This document shows, piece by piece, positions 35,917 to 45,141 of a DNA stretch of 58,614 nt; the stretch's first letter is position 1, and every line of letters starts with the position of its first letter. A model generated the notes under the pieces. It did no database searches, was not told the DNA's origin, and saw nothing but the letters and a program-made list of their open reading frames with translations. Both the position numbers and the translations under genes were made by a program. The stretch comes from Eubacterium sp. (lineage in GTDB: Bacteria; Bacillota; Clostridia; Lachnospirales; Lachnospiraceae): NCBI GenBank assembly GCA_017480495.1, contig JAFVAQ010000001.1, positions 1-58,614 of the forward strand, given 5' to 3'.

Positions 35917-36702
35917 CTAAATAAAAAAATTAGCAACAACTATTCCAAGTCCCATCAGAAGCCCTAGTCCGATTATCAACCATTTAATGCCAACTTCTTT
36001 TCTAGTTAGTCCCACCGTCGCCTTATATTCCTTAAGAACAGATAGGCTTCTCATCTTATCCAGAACCTTTCTCTGATCCTCTGTCAAAACATCTGAATCT
36101 GATCCAGCAAGATTTCCGTCCTTTCTATCAAGCCCTTCTACCGCTACTAATTCGTAAAATGTATCGTACTCCATTATAGTCTTCTTAAGGAATCTCTTTT
36201 CATCCTGGAAGGATATAATGTTATTATTCTTTCTATAATCCTTTAGGAACTCATCACTAGTAAGGATTCTGTACTGCCCTATATGATTTGCCAGATTCTT
36301 TGCAAAGATCGGCATAAGTATTACTTCGCAAACAAGAATCACCGGAATATTAAAGATATTTAGAATCGAATAGATGAGAGCCGGCAGACCATAGTCCATT
36401 CCAAAAATAACCAGGATTTGAAGAAGCAAATTATAAGCAATAGGAAAGAGCCCAACTATAAGCACCAGCTTAAGAGCATGATCCCTGTCACTCTTCACAT
36501 CCTCAAGTCTTTTCACAAGGGACTTCAGCTGTTCCTTGTACTGAACATAGTTGAAATCGATCTGATTTTTTAGAGCATTGAAGGTATCCAGGTATCCTCC
36601 ATCACCTTCAGTAGTTTCGTAGGAATACATTCCCACAAAATTTTTTTCATCAACATATTCTGACGGTTGAGTCAGAACCTCTGTTTCTGTAAGCTTGTAC
36701 AT
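35917..36702 (-). CDS. Unrecognised membrane protein
   Basis: 261 aa. The start at 36702 has GAGGAG 6 bases upstream; an in-frame TTG at 36795 lacks such support. Residues ~45-75 are charged and coiled-coil-like, followed by two close hydrophobic helices (about 78-130), a charged cytoplasmic-looking loop of ~100 residues, and a last helix at the C-terminus. No enzymatic motif stands out. It lies alone between the tRNA-Ser promoter and a strong terminator, and its own promoter is probably in 36703-36795. Confidence 0.65.
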   Translation of the reverse strand: MYKLTETEVLTQPSEYVDEKNFVGMYSYETTEGDGGYLDTFNALKNQIDFNYVQYKEQLKSLVKRLEDVKSDRDHALKLVLIVGLFPIAYNLLLQILVIFGMDYGLPALIYSILNIFNIPVILVCEVILMPIFAKNLANHIGQYRILTSDEFLKDYRKNNNIISFQDEKRFLKKTIMEYDTFYELVAVEGLDRKDGNLAGSDSDVLTEDQRKVLDKMRSLSVLKEYKATVGLTRKEVGIKWLIIGLGLLMGLGIVVANFFI

Positions 36703-36798
36703 TCCCCACTCCTCATTTATATTCGTTCCAAAACAAGCGTATGCCAACAAATAAAACGCCTTTACTATTTTATCACTTATATTTTGCAGAAACAACTA

Positions 36799-36831
36799 AA
36801 GAGCACTGACAGGCTATCTGTCAGTGCTCTT
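36799..36831 (-). terminator. Strong terminator after the epimerase gene
   Basis: A perfect 14-bp stem (AAGAGCACTGACAG with CTGTCAGTGCTCTT, 5-base loop), followed on the minus strand by TTTAGTTGTTT. It lies about 100 bases past the epimerase stop. Being symmetric, it could act on either strand. Confidence 0.85.
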
Positions 36832-36932
36832 CACGTTATTAACATAGAATCTATTCCTAGATCGAACTAATCCAGAATCTCTGCCGCTTCCTTCAGAAGA
36901 TCAATTATATGTAAATGCTGTGGACAAACTCC

Positions 36933-37955
36933 TTAAAAATTCTTCTTTGTTTCCTCTAAAACGTCTATCACCTTATCACACCAAGCATCAAACTCAGGGT
37001 CTTCAACCTGACATTCAGGATGTGACAGAACATAATCAAGAGCTATACGTACGCCCTGATCAAACCTAACTGTAGTTCTCATATCCGGAACAACTCTCTT
37101 CAGCTTGCTGTTATCAAATACAACCGATACAGACTTGTCACCAGTAAGACTTCCCTCAAAGTCATATCCGAACTTATCGCCAACTGCACTTAAGTATTCA
37201 GAAGCAACATGATACGCTTTAAGCTCAACTCCCAGCGCATCTGCAATAGTCTGATATATCTGATTCCAGGTAAGAGTCTCGTCTCCTGTTATCTGAAAGG
37301 CCTCGCCTATTGCATGTCTATTGCCCATAAGCCCTGTGTAACCAATAGCAAAATCCTTGTTAAAGGTAGCTGTCCAAAGTGAAGTTCCATCGCCCTGAAT
37401 GATGACTGGCTTACCCTCCATCATACGTTTAATAACCTGATAGAAGCCCTTCTTGCCATGAACTCCGAGAGGTACATTTCTCTCATCATAGGTATGACTT
37501 GGTCGAACTATTGTTACAGGGAAGCCCTCTTCACGGTACTTCTTCATCAGGAATTCTTCACAAGCTATCTTGTTACGGGAATACTCCCAATGAGGATTAG
37601 CAAGAGTAGTTCCTTCTGTAATTATATAGTTTGCCGCTGGCTTATTGTAAGCTGAGGCAGAGCTGATATAGATATACTGCTTTGTCTTTCCCTTGAAGAG
37701 TCTATAGTCGCGCTCCACCTGATCTACAGTAAATCCGATGAACTCACCAACTACATCGAACTCCATTCCTTCCAGCTCTTTATTTACTTTCTCTTCATCA
37801 TTTATGTCACAGATTATCTGATTTACACCCTCTGGAAGCTCAGAATTTCTGTTTCCACGATTGATGAGCCATACTTCCCAACCCAGCTCATTAATTAATC
37901 TTTTCACTATCGCCATACTGATAGTACCTGTACCACCAACAAATAACGCTTTCAC
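36933..37955 (-). CDS. NAD-dependent epimerase/dehydratase (extended SDR)
   Basis: 340 aa. An N-terminal Rossmann motif GGTGTIS (residues 7-13), VGEFIGFTVDQ, the YSRNKIACE active-site Tyr-xxx-Lys, and a VRPSHTYDER substrate segment place it in the extended short-chain dehydrogenases acting on nucleotide sugars or related compounds. The start is GTG with AGGAGG upstream. After its TAA the same frame continues open for 20 codons to a TAG, an oddity noted in the findings. Monocistronic, bounded by terminators on both sides. Substrate not determinable. Confidence 0.85.
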   Translation of the reverse strand: MKALFVGGTGTISMAIVKRLINELGWEVWLINRGNRNSELPEGVNQIICDINDEEKVNKELEGMEFDVVGEFIGFTVDQVERDYRLFKGKTKQYIYISSASAYNKPAANYIITEGTTLANPHWEYSRNKIACEEFLMKKYREEGFPVTIVRPSHTYDERNVPLGVHGKKGFYQVIKRMMEGKPVIIQGDGTSLWTATFNKDFAIGYTGLMGNRHAIGEAFQITGDETLTWNQIYQTIADALGVELKAYHVASEYLSAVGDKFGYDFEGSLTGDKSVSVVFDNSKLKRVVPDMRTTVRFDQGVRIALDYVLSHPECQVEDPEFDAWCDKVIDVLEETKKNF

Positions 37956-38074
37956 TTTTGCCCCTCCTTTTCTACTTCTAATCTAAACGAGTAAATTGCC
38001 ACTGTGATTTTAGAATAAAATAGCGCCCTATAAAAGTAAAGCATATATTTAGGTTGTTTTAAGCTTGCAATAAT

Positions 38075-38099
38075 AAAAGGGGCTAAGTTAGCCCCTTTT
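38075..38099 (-). terminator. Terminator ending the opine/Met-transport operon
   Basis: A perfect 12-bp stem AAAAGGGGCTAA/TTAGCCCCTTTT with a single loop base (effectively a 3-5 base loop), followed on the minus strand by TTTTATTATT. It lies 20 bases past the racemase stop. Confidence 0.88.
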
Positions 38100-38118
38100 A
38101 CTTCTATAAATGCCCTAT

Positions 38119-38880
38119 TTATAAATATCCTAAATAAGTTCTCTGAACTACTGAATGATACACAAGATCAATCATGGTATTGAAGTCGAAAACAGGAAGA
38201 CCTGTTACCGACTGAATAGCCTTTGCATAAGGTGGCAGGTCACTACACTCCAGCAGGATGGCACCTATATCAGGATTTTCATCAACTATCTTTTTCGCAA
38301 GATTAGTGAGATCCTCCGTCAGCTTCTTATTATCAAAACTGTTGCTTCCGTACCTTATTCCTGCAAAACTATCCATATGTCCAACATCCTGAACTAGAAT
38401 TCTACTCTTATCAGTTCCAACCTTATTTAAGATGACCTCATCCAGATTGTCTCCACTAGCCGCGAAAACCAAAATCTTTTTCTTATATGATATTCCCGTC
38501 TTGATTAGTGGAAGCTGGCATAAGCTGGACATAAATACCGGCACATCAACAGCCTCTCTTACATCCTCTTGAAAATGTGCGAAATATCCACAAGCACCGA
38601 TGATAGCTCTTACGCCTTGCTCCTCCAGATACTTAGCAGCTTCTATTATCTGATTTTTTATAGCATCACTACCATTAAATAGTTCCTCTATTTCAAAGAA
38701 CACATCCTTATATAAAACAGGAAATGGGTATGTAGTTGCATTTGCTACATTTCCCGGAAGCTTAGGATATACAAGATGTACCGCTATGATACCGATAGCA
38801 AAGCCCGCTGTCGCATGCGGAGTCACAGTATGAATACCCAGAAGCTCCTCCCTGGTTTCTATCGTACTTTTCCAATTCAT
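38119..38880 (-). CDS. Aspartate/glutamate racemase superfamily protein
   Basis: 253 aa from the ATG at 38880, with GAGG 11 bases upstream (a TTG at 38910 is in frame but weaker). Both family cysteines are present: GACGYF in the first half and LLECSDLPPY in the second, the two acid/base residues of cofactor-independent amino-acid racemases of the Asp/Glu/hydantoin type. Last gene of the unit, 38 bases after metI. It probably interconverts stereoisomers of the amino acid handled by this operon, or acts on a decarboxylation/hydantoin substrate; exact substrate unknown. Confidence 0.8.
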   Translation of the reverse strand: MNWKSTIETREELLGIHTVTPHATAGFAIGIIAVHLVYPKLPGNVANATTYPFPVLYKDVFFEIEELFNGSDAIKNQIIEAAKYLEEQGVRAIIGACGYFAHFQEDVREAVDVPVFMSSLCQLPLIKTGISYKKKILVFAASGDNLDEVILNKVGTDKSRILVQDVGHMDSFAGIRYGSNSFDNKKLTEDLTNLAKKIVDENPDIGAILLECSDLPPYAKAIQSVTGLPVFDFNTMIDLVYHSVVQRTYLGYL

Positions 38881-38918
38881 TTTTTCTGAAACCTCATAAT
38901 TTAAGTTCAACCGGAAAA

Positions 38919-39578
38919 CTAATTTATCCTTTTATCCAATCTATTTACTATATGGATTCCAACCTCCTGAAATACCTGAACAATAACTACGAGAACAGCA
39001 ACCGTAATAAGCATAACGTCTGTTTTATAACGATAGTATCCATAGTTAACTGCAATGGCTCCCAGTCCACCACCACCAACGAATCCAGCCATGGCTGAGT
39101 ATCCCAGGATGGTCGCAAATGCAATCACCCCACCCATCAGTAGAGATGGTCTCGCCTCAGCAAGAAGTACCTTCCAGATAATCTGCCATGAGGAAGAACC
39201 CATTGCTTTTGCGGCTTCTATAACACCTGAGTCAACCTCCTTCAGAGATGACTCTACGAGTCTTGCTACGAATGGGGCAGCTGCAACAACTAAAGGAACG
39301 ACTGTAGCAGTCGATCCTATGGTTGTTCCAACTATAAATCTCGTAAATGGGAGGATAGCCACTAGGAGAATCAGAAATGGTACTGATCTGATAACATTTG
39401 TAATAAATCCCACCACAAGATTGATAACTCTGTTTGGTTTGATTCCGGTAGGGCTGGTAATATTTAGTATTACTCCCATTGGAACACCTATAAGATATGC
39501 GAAGGCAGTCGATAGAATAACCATGTAGAAGGTCTCGCCCACTCCGCCTTTTATCAGATCAAGTATCTGAGTATTCAT
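38919..39578 (-). CDS. metI: Methionine-type ABC transporter permease
   Basis: 219 aa with five hydrophobic helices and the EAA-loop SGVIEAAKAMGSSSWQIIWKV that contacts the ATPase. The sequence is of the MetI family (D/L-methionine importers). It begins at the base immediately after the metN stop. With MetN and MetQ upstream it forms a full MetNIQ importer, whose genes are interleaved with an aminotransferase and an opine dehydrogenase homologue. True substrate may be methionine or a modified amino acid. Confidence 0.92.
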   Translation of the reverse strand: MNTQILDLIKGGVGETFYMVILSTAFAYLIGVPMGVILNITSPTGIKPNRVINLVVGFITNVIRSVPFLILLVAILPFTRFIVGTTIGSTATVVPLVVAAAPFVARLVESSLKEVDSGVIEAAKAMGSSSWQIIWKVLLAEARPSLLMGGVIAFATILGYSAMAGFVGGGGLGAIAVNYGYYRYKTDVMLITVAVLVVIVQVFQEVGIHIVNRLDKRIN

Positions 39579-40595
39579 TTACGCTACCTCCTTATTCTTT
39601 CCATCTTCGCCTGAGATTTCCTCATACTTGATGTTATTTTTTTCGAGATACTTCTTTATTATCTCAACATATTTTTCTTCTGGGCGTTCAATAAGAATCT
39701 GGCCATAGGCGATACCACCGATGTCCTCTGTATTTGCGCCAAGTATATTCAGCTTCACCTGCGTCTCAAGAATCAGATTCGCAAGAACTGGTTCAAAGGA
39801 AGATAGTCCATCGTAAACTATTCTTATAGACTTTCTTTCATTTTTTATATCATTTTTATTTCCGCCAGATAGAACCAGCTTCCTGCTAGTTTCAGACTGT
39901 GGATTGAGAAATATATCTCTTACTGCACCAAGCTCTTCTACCACACCATGATTCATGATTGCTACTCTGTCGCAGATCTGCTCCACAACCTTCATCTCAT
40001 GAGTGATTACAACTATAGTTACTCCAAGTTCCTTATTTATCTTTTTTATGAGTGAAAGGACACCACTTGTTGTAAGGGGATCAAGAGCACTAGTCGCCTC
40101 GTCGCAGAGAAGAACCTCCGGGTTTGTTGCAAGCGCTCTTGCTATAGCAACTCTCTGCTTCTGTCCGCCTGATAGCTGTGATGGATAGGATTTTTCCTTA
40201 TCTGCAAGATCTACTATTTTAAGGAGTTCACGGGCTCTTTCCTTCGCCTCCTTTTTATTTACGCCTTCAAGCTCCAGAGGATAGCATACATTTGCAAGGA
40301 CTGTTCTTTGTTCAAGAAGATTGAACTGCTGGAAGATCATACCTATTTTCCTACGATAGCCTCTAAGCTCCTTACTTGAAGCCTTTACCAGATCATTTCC
40401 GTCAAAATATACTGAGCCTTCAGTTGGTACCTCAAGAAGATTCATACAACGAACAAGGGTTGATTTACCTGCACCTGAGAAACCGATTATTCCAAATATC
40501 TCACCTTTCTCGATTTCAAAGCTGACATTATCAACCGCTGTAACTGTATTTCCTTTTACTTTGAATGTCTTTGTAACATTTTCCAGTTTTATCAT
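39579..40595 (-). CDS. metN: Methionine-type ABC transporter ATPase
   Basis: 338 aa from the ATG at 40595 (an in-frame TTG at 40622 would overlap the aminotransferase stop). Walker A is GFSGAGKSTL, signature LSGGQKQRVAIARAL, Walker B LLCDEATSALDP, and H-loop VVITHEMK. The C-terminal ~90 residues form the NIL/ACT-like regulatory domain that binds methionine and inhibits uptake in MetN proteins. Start is 23 bases after the aminotransferase stop and the next gene is metI. Confidence 0.94.
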   Translation of the reverse strand: MIKLENVTKTFKVKGNTVTAVDNVSFEIEKGEIFGIIGFSGAGKSTLVRCMNLLEVPTEGSVYFDGNDLVKASSKELRGYRRKIGMIFQQFNLLEQRTVLANVCYPLELEGVNKKEAKERARELLKIVDLADKEKSYPSQLSGGQKQRVAIARALATNPEVLLCDEATSALDPLTTSGVLSLIKKINKELGVTIVVITHEMKVVEQICDRVAIMNHGVVEELGAVRDIFLNPQSETSRKLVLSGGNKNDIKNERKSIRIVYDGLSSFEPVLANLILETQVKLNILGANTEDIGGIAYGQILIERPEEKYVEIIKKYLEKNNIKYEEISGEDGKNKEVA

Positions 40596-40618
40596 TTTTC
40601 TATTCCTTTTATGTGAGG

Positions 40619-41803
40619 TCAACTCTTGCCCCAGTTTATACGATTCTCTCTCATATCCCTAAGCCGAGATAATCTGTCTATAGCCTCATTAAGAGTAGCA
40701 TCACTTTTAGCAAAATGAAATCTCACATAGTTCTGTATATTTTCTTTAAAAAAGCTGGAGCCAGGAACAGGAGCGACGCCGATATGCTCTGCCATCCACT
40801 CAGAGAACCTAACATCATCAGTCACTCCAAATTCACTGACATCCACCATTACATAGTAGGCCCCCTGCGGCTCTACAAATTTAAGACCTATATCTCGGAG
40901 ACCCCCAAGAAATAGGTCTTTCATGTGAGTATAATGATTACGAAGGTCACTATAATACTCGTCGCCAAACTCAAGTCCAACCACTGCCGCTTCCATAAGA
41001 GGCGCTGCCGCTCCCACAGTGAGAAAATCATGCACCTTTTTCACTCGGTCAATGACCTCCTCATTTGCGATAACATATCCCAGACGCCATCCAGTAATCG
41101 AATATGTCTTCGACAGTGAATTACAGATAATTGTTCTATCCTTCATTCCAGGAAGAGTTGACATATATGTATGTTTATATGGCTCATAAATAATATGTTC
41201 ATAAACCTCATCTGTGATAACGAACGTATCATAGTGCTTCGCAAGGTCAGCTATCTTAGACAGTTCATCATAGGAGAATACTTTTCCAGATGGATTCGAT
41301 GGATTACATACTATTATTGCCTTAACATCCTGTTTAAATGCATTTTCCAGCTCAACCGGATCAAATGTGAATTCAGGTGGATTTAGCGGAACATATATCG
41401 GTTCCGCTCCAGACAGTATTGCATCTGCTCCATAGTTCTCATAAAAAGGAGAGAAAACTATTACCTTATCACCAGGATTAGTCACAGCCATCATTGAAGC
41501 CATCATTGCTTCTGTGCTTCCGCACGTAACAACTATTTCCTTATCAGGCTCTATTACCTGTCCGGAAAATCTCTCGTGCTTTCTAGCAAGGGCCTCTCTG
41601 AAGTTCTGTGCTCCCCAGGTAAGGGCATATTGATGCGGCCCTTCCGAAGCAACCTTAGCGAGTCTATCTGTTATCTCTCGGGGCGGATCAAAGTCCGGAA
41701 ACCCTTGAGATAAATTGATAGCACCATACTGATTTGAAATCCTAGTCATTCGCCTTATCACTGAATCCGTGAAGGTCGAGCTGCGTAAACTTAGTTTAGG
41801 CAT
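40619..41803 (-). CDS. PLP-dependent aminotransferase, class I/II
   Basis: 394 aa, fold type I. It has GAINLSQGFPDFDPP at the N-terminus, CNPSNPSGKVF, TDEVYEH, and the PLP-lysine motif NSLSKTYSITGWRLGY (about residues 232-247). It belongs to the aspartate/methionine/kynurenine aminotransferase group that includes YbdL-like enzymes acting on methionine. It overlaps the opine dehydrogenase gene by 8 bases, so the two are co-translated. In this operon it may supply or consume the 2-oxo acid partner of the opine-forming reaction. Substrate inferred only from context. Confidence 0.85.
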   Translation of the reverse strand: MPKLSLRSSTFTDSVIRRMTRISNQYGAINLSQGFPDFDPPREITDRLAKVASEGPHQYALTWGAQNFREALARKHERFSGQVIEPDKEIVVTCGSTEAMMASMMAVTNPGDKVIVFSPFYENYGADAILSGAEPIYVPLNPPEFTFDPVELENAFKQDVKAIIVCNPSNPSGKVFSYDELSKIADLAKHYDTFVITDEVYEHIIYEPYKHTYMSTLPGMKDRTIICNSLSKTYSITGWRLGYVIANEEVIDRVKKVHDFLTVGAAAPLMEAAVVGLEFGDEYYSDLRNHYTHMKDLFLGGLRDIGLKFVEPQGAYYVMVDVSEFGVTDDVRFSEWMAEHIGVAPVPGSSFFKENIQNYVRFHFAKSDATLNEAIDRLSRLRDMRENRINWGKS

Positions 41804-43028
41804 TTTCTTTATAAATTCCCTTATTTAAATATTCCAGGAGGGACTCTTTATCGAGGTGTCCGATTCCGAGATCATCCAGTGTGATTCCTGTTTTGTAGAA
41901 ATCCTTACCGGTCATTACTGATCCGAGGGTTATCATAGAATCAATAACTGGCGTCTCGACTCCGAACTTTTTGCCTAGCTCGTGATACAAGTGACATCCT
42001 ACCGGTACATCCTCTGTCACGTAGCGGTCTTGTATACTAAATGGTCCTGTTCTATATCCTGTTTCCCACTGCTCGTCGAAAGGAACGATACAGTCATCAC
42101 CCATATATTCCGGACCAAGAATACTTGTTCTAGACAGGAAGTTTTTCTTAGGATACTTTGCGATACCTACACCGATTGCCTCAGCCAGCGCAACCTCCTC
42201 AAGGAAGAATGCGTACTGAACTTCTGCTATAGATTCGCAATATGCATGGCTATAAATTGAATAGGTGTACTTATCATTTCCACCATATATTCTGCCCCAG
42301 TTCTCCATAACTCCAACACCGAGAATAGTACCCGGACAATGAAGCACAGGATTTACATTACTAAAACCAATATCAAGAACGGTATTTCCACCGACTGGGC
42401 CATCGCCCTCTGTAATGGAATCGAAGCATCCAAGGTACTTAGTACTGTTCAGGAATACATCCTGATCAGTACTTGGAAGAGCAGCACCACGGAGAGTTTT
42501 AGCTCTATATACAAGCCACATATCAGATGTCTGCACTCCACCTTCCTTCTCAACTCGTGTTCCATATGGAGCACTGGACCAACCACCTATAATAACCTTC
42601 TTTGTATTTCCGGTCTCACGAAGCTTTTTTCTAAGCTTCAGAGAACCATAATTATCAGGTATTATATGAATTATCTGGCCATCCTCGAGAACAGGGACCA
42701 ACTTGTCGAAAAATATGTCATGTGCTACAGATGGAATAGCAACAATAATAAGTTTCGCATCCTTCACAGCTTCAGAAATGTTTGAAGTGATTAGATTAAT
42801 AAATGCTTTCCCTGTCCTCTTGAAGCCATATTGGTTTTTCTGGATACCTCCAAGAGTAATGCCTGTTTTTGCAACGTTTTTAAGGTTCTGATCAAAAAAC
42901 TCTGGTAATTCAAATAACCTTACATCTTTATTTCCGCCAAGTACACAGTCAGCTGCACATGTTTTTCCAACAGCACCGCCTCCAAGTACAGCGATTGGTG
43001 AATCCTTTAAAACCTCATCCTCGAACAA
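41796..43028 (-). CDS. NAD/NADP octopine/nopaline (opine) dehydrogenase family protein
   Basis: 410 aa. The N-terminal Rossmann domain has PIAVLGGGAVGKTCAADC; the C-terminal helical domain has the family's NVNPVLHCPGTILG motif with the catalytic-type His. Opine dehydrogenases join an amino acid's amine to a 2-oxo acid by reductive condensation, or reverse it; octopine, nopaline and staphylopine (CntM) dehydrogenases are members. The start is TTG at 43028, supported by AGGAGG 8 bases upstream. It lies 36 bases after metQ and overlaps the aminotransferase. Family call firm; product unknown. Confidence 0.85.
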   Translation of the reverse strand: MFEDEVLKDSPIAVLGGGAVGKTCAADCVLGGNKDVRLFELPEFFDQNLKNVAKTGITLGGIQKNQYGFKRTGKAFINLITSNISEAVKDAKLIIVAIPSVAHDIFFDKLVPVLEDGQIIHIIPDNYGSLKLRKKLRETGNTKKVIIGGWSSAPYGTRVEKEGGVQTSDMWLVYRAKTLRGAALPSTDQDVFLNSTKYLGCFDSITEGDGPVGGNTVLDIGFSNVNPVLHCPGTILGVGVMENWGRIYGGNDKYTYSIYSHAYCESIAEVQYAFFLEEVALAEAIGVGIAKYPKKNFLSRTSILGPEYMGDDCIVPFDEQWETGYRTGPFSIQDRYVTEDVPVGCHLYHELGKKFGVETPVIDSMITLGSVMTGKDFYKTGITLDDLGIGHLDKESLLEYLNKGIYKENA

Positions 43029-43064
43029 CTTTTTGTCCTCCTAAATCTTAAAGTCTTATACTTC

Positions 43065-43964
43065 TTAGAATACTGGTACTACTGCACCTGAATATGTATC
43101 GTTAATATAGTTCTTAACTTCTTCTGTAAGGATAGCATTCTTAAGTGCCTGTGACTTAGCTGAATCCTCTTCACCTTCTCTAACGCATACATAGTTCGTA
43201 TATGTCTCAGCGGCAAGTGAATCAGCAGCCTCAACTGCAATTGCATCACCAAGTCCAGCTTCGATTGCATAGTTACCATTTACAACCGCGAAGTCAACAT
43301 CCTGAATTGACTTTGGAACCTGAGCTGCCTCGAGTTCCTGGATCTCAACGTTGTGCTCATTCTCTTCGATATCAAGAACTGTTGCCTGAATTCCAACACC
43401 TTCCTTAAGCTTGATAACGCCCTGTGCTTCAAGAAGAAGAAGTGCTCTTGCTTCATTTGTTGAATCATTTGGTACTGCTATCTTAGCTCCATCAGCTATA
43501 TTAGAAAGGTCTGAGGACTTACCTGCATATACACCCATAGGCTCGAAGTGAACACCAGCAAGTGTTACGATGTGAGTTCCATTTTCCTTGTTGAAATCAT
43601 CAAGGTAAGGCTTATGCTGGAAGTAGTTTGCATCCAGATCACCATCTTCAAGTGCTGTGTTTGGAAGTACATAATCGTTGTACTCTACAACCTCAAGTGT
43701 CCAACCATCCTCTGCCAGATTATCCTTGATCTGCTCAAGTATCTCAGCGTGTGGAGTAACACATGCTCCAACCTTGATAACCTTGTCTTCTGAATCCTCA
43801 GCATCAGTGCTTGTCTCTTCAGTTTTCTCTTCTGTCTGTGCGGCTGCCTGAGTTGTTGCCTCAGTTTGTGCTGCCTCTGCATCACCATTTGATGAACCAC
43901 ATCCTGTGATAAGTGATGCTGTAAGTGATAATGCTAATACTAAACCTATAAATTTCTTTCTCAT
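43065..43964 (-). CDS. metQ: MetQ/NlpA substrate-binding lipoprotein
   Basis: 299 aa. The signal peptide ends in a lipobox with Cys22 (LITGCGSS), followed by a Glu/Thr/Ala-rich linker and the NlpA fold with VKVGACVTPHAEILEQIK, DLDANYFQHKPYLD and AVPNDSTNEARALLLLE. It binds the substrate for MetN-MetI. GGAGG precedes the ATG. The 123 bases upstream, to the methyltransferase stop, hold no terminator; an extended -10 (TGCTAATAT, about 44015-44007) could give an internal promoter. Confidence 0.93.
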   Translation of the reverse strand: MRKKFIGLVLALSLTASLITGCGSSNGDAEAAQTEATTQAAAQTEEKTEETSTDAEDSEDKVIKVGACVTPHAEILEQIKDNLAEDGWTLEVVEYNDYVLPNTALEDGDLDANYFQHKPYLDDFNKENGTHIVTLAGVHFEPMGVYAGKSSDLSNIADGAKIAVPNDSTNEARALLLLEAQGVIKLKEGVGIQATVLDIEENEHNVEIQELEAAQVPKSIQDVDFAVVNGNYAIEAGLGDAIAVEAADSLAAETYTNYVCVREGEEDSAKSQALKNAILTEEVKNYINDTYSGAVVPVF

Positions 43965-44087
43965 ATTTTTTTCCTCCTAGTGTTTGTTTGTTTCTTACAA
44001 GCATGTATATTAGCACCAGTTTTTCGCTTTGTATAATTCCTTAATTTTATGGTTCGTTATAAGTTCTTCCTATAACACAAGCTTCCA

Positions 44088-44999
44088 CTACACCGCTATT
44101 CTCTCAGCCTCAAACCTTTTATTTACGTACGTTGCAGACACTAGACTTACATTTTCAAAGGCCTTCAGCCCATCACTTCTACCCTCAAAATATGTCTCCT
44201 GAATTTGCTTCGGATCCATCTGGACATCCAGTTTAAATCCTAGCGAGCAGAGCACACATCTCATCTCATTTGAATCAAAACCACCGCACATAACTTCGCC
44301 CAAGGACTCAGTTATTTCCTCAAGTCTTTTAACCCTATCAGGAAAATCCCCTGAGCTTAGTGGATAGTCGAATACCACCTTACTTCCCACCTGAGAAAGC
44401 TCTGCTATCTGCCTAAGTGTCTCCGCAAAAACCTCTAGAGTGAGATAATAGGAAACGCCCATAATACTGAAATAAGTCTTCTTCTCCGGATCAAAGCCCG
44501 CCTCAAGTAGCTTATCCACTAATCTATCCTTACTGAAATCTACAGGAACATAATGAACATTAGGCCTACGTATCCATTCCAGTTCACTTATACGTTCTAG
44601 CTTATAACGTTGGGTATCCGGATGATCCACCTCGAACACTTCTATATCATCATTATCATTTCTAAAAGAAAATGTATCTGCCCCTGCACCACAGATAACA
44701 TATTGAATCTTTCCATTCTCCTTTGCAAAGTCAGCCAAGCCATTTTCATTAAAATGCATTCTAGAAAGAGGAATAGGAAGAAAATAATCTGCTATCAGTT
44801 TCTCTGCATTTTCTTTTCCTAGACTATCCGAATCGATTATCCCTTCCCTTATCATTTCAAGCATTTCTTCATATTCTTCCTTGCCCATAAAATCAAAGGC
44901 TAGGTAATCATCATATATTTTTTCCCTGGAATAATACGAGTGCCATGCCCTTGCAAATGCACATAACTTAGCTGTTATACTTTCTCTTTCGTCAACCAT
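44088..44999 (-). CDS. SAM-dependent methyltransferase, LCM/TIGR00027 family
   Basis: 303 aa. The class I motif I is VICGAGADTFSFR (about residues 99-111), then EVFEVDHPDTQRYK and VPVDFSKD, as in the leucine carboxyl methyltransferase-like family (TIGR00027) that methylates small molecules. Several members modify metabolites or leucine carboxyl groups. GGAGG lies 5 bases before the ATG. It is the first structural gene behind the Cys-codon leader and its terminator, so its expression should respond to cysteinyl-tRNA supply. Substrate not determinable. Confidence 0.83.
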   Translation of the reverse strand: MVDERESITAKLCAFARAWHSYYSREKIYDDYLAFDFMGKEEYEEMLEMIREGIIDSDSLGKENAEKLIADYFLPIPLSRMHFNENGLADFAKENGKIQYVICGAGADTFSFRNDNDDIEVFEVDHPDTQRYKLERISELEWIRRPNVHYVPVDFSKDRLVDKLLEAGFDPEKKTYFSIMGVSYYLTLEVFAETLRQIAELSQVGSKVVFDYPLSSGDFPDRVKRLEEITESLGEVMCGGFDSNEMRCVLCSLGFKLDVQMDPKQIQETYFEGRSDGLKAFENVSLVSATYVNKRFEAERIAV

Positions 45000-45067
45000 G
45001 ATAACCTCCGTCTTGTTAGTTGATTTATCTTTTCTTATTAGTTAGTTTTTGTCTTCTGTCATTAGGT

Positions 45068-45102
45068 AAAAAAAGCCCGAGTGCTTTGATTAGCACTCGG
45101 GC
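45068..45102 (-). terminator. Attenuator terminator after the Cys leader peptide
   Basis: GCCCGAGTGCT (45102-45092), a 6-base loop, AGCACTCGGGC (45085-45075) and seven T form a strong rho-independent terminator between the leader peptide and the methyltransferase gene. Its 5' arm TGCCCGAGT can alternatively pair with ACTCGGGCA (45198-45190) inside the leader peptide, a perfect 9-bp antiterminator. Confidence 0.92.
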
Positions 45103-45141
45103 AAATGACTTCTTAATATACTTTAATTCGTAATTCAGTGT

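Noticed and set aside
36703-36795. N-terminal extension of the 35917-36702 membrane protein from a TTG
   Set aside because: GAGGAG sits 6 bases before the ATG at 36702; the TTG has no comparable site.
43079-43900. Several 60-70 codon Gln/Leu/Arg-rich frames within metQ
   Set aside because: Shadow frames of a strongly supported lipoprotein gene.
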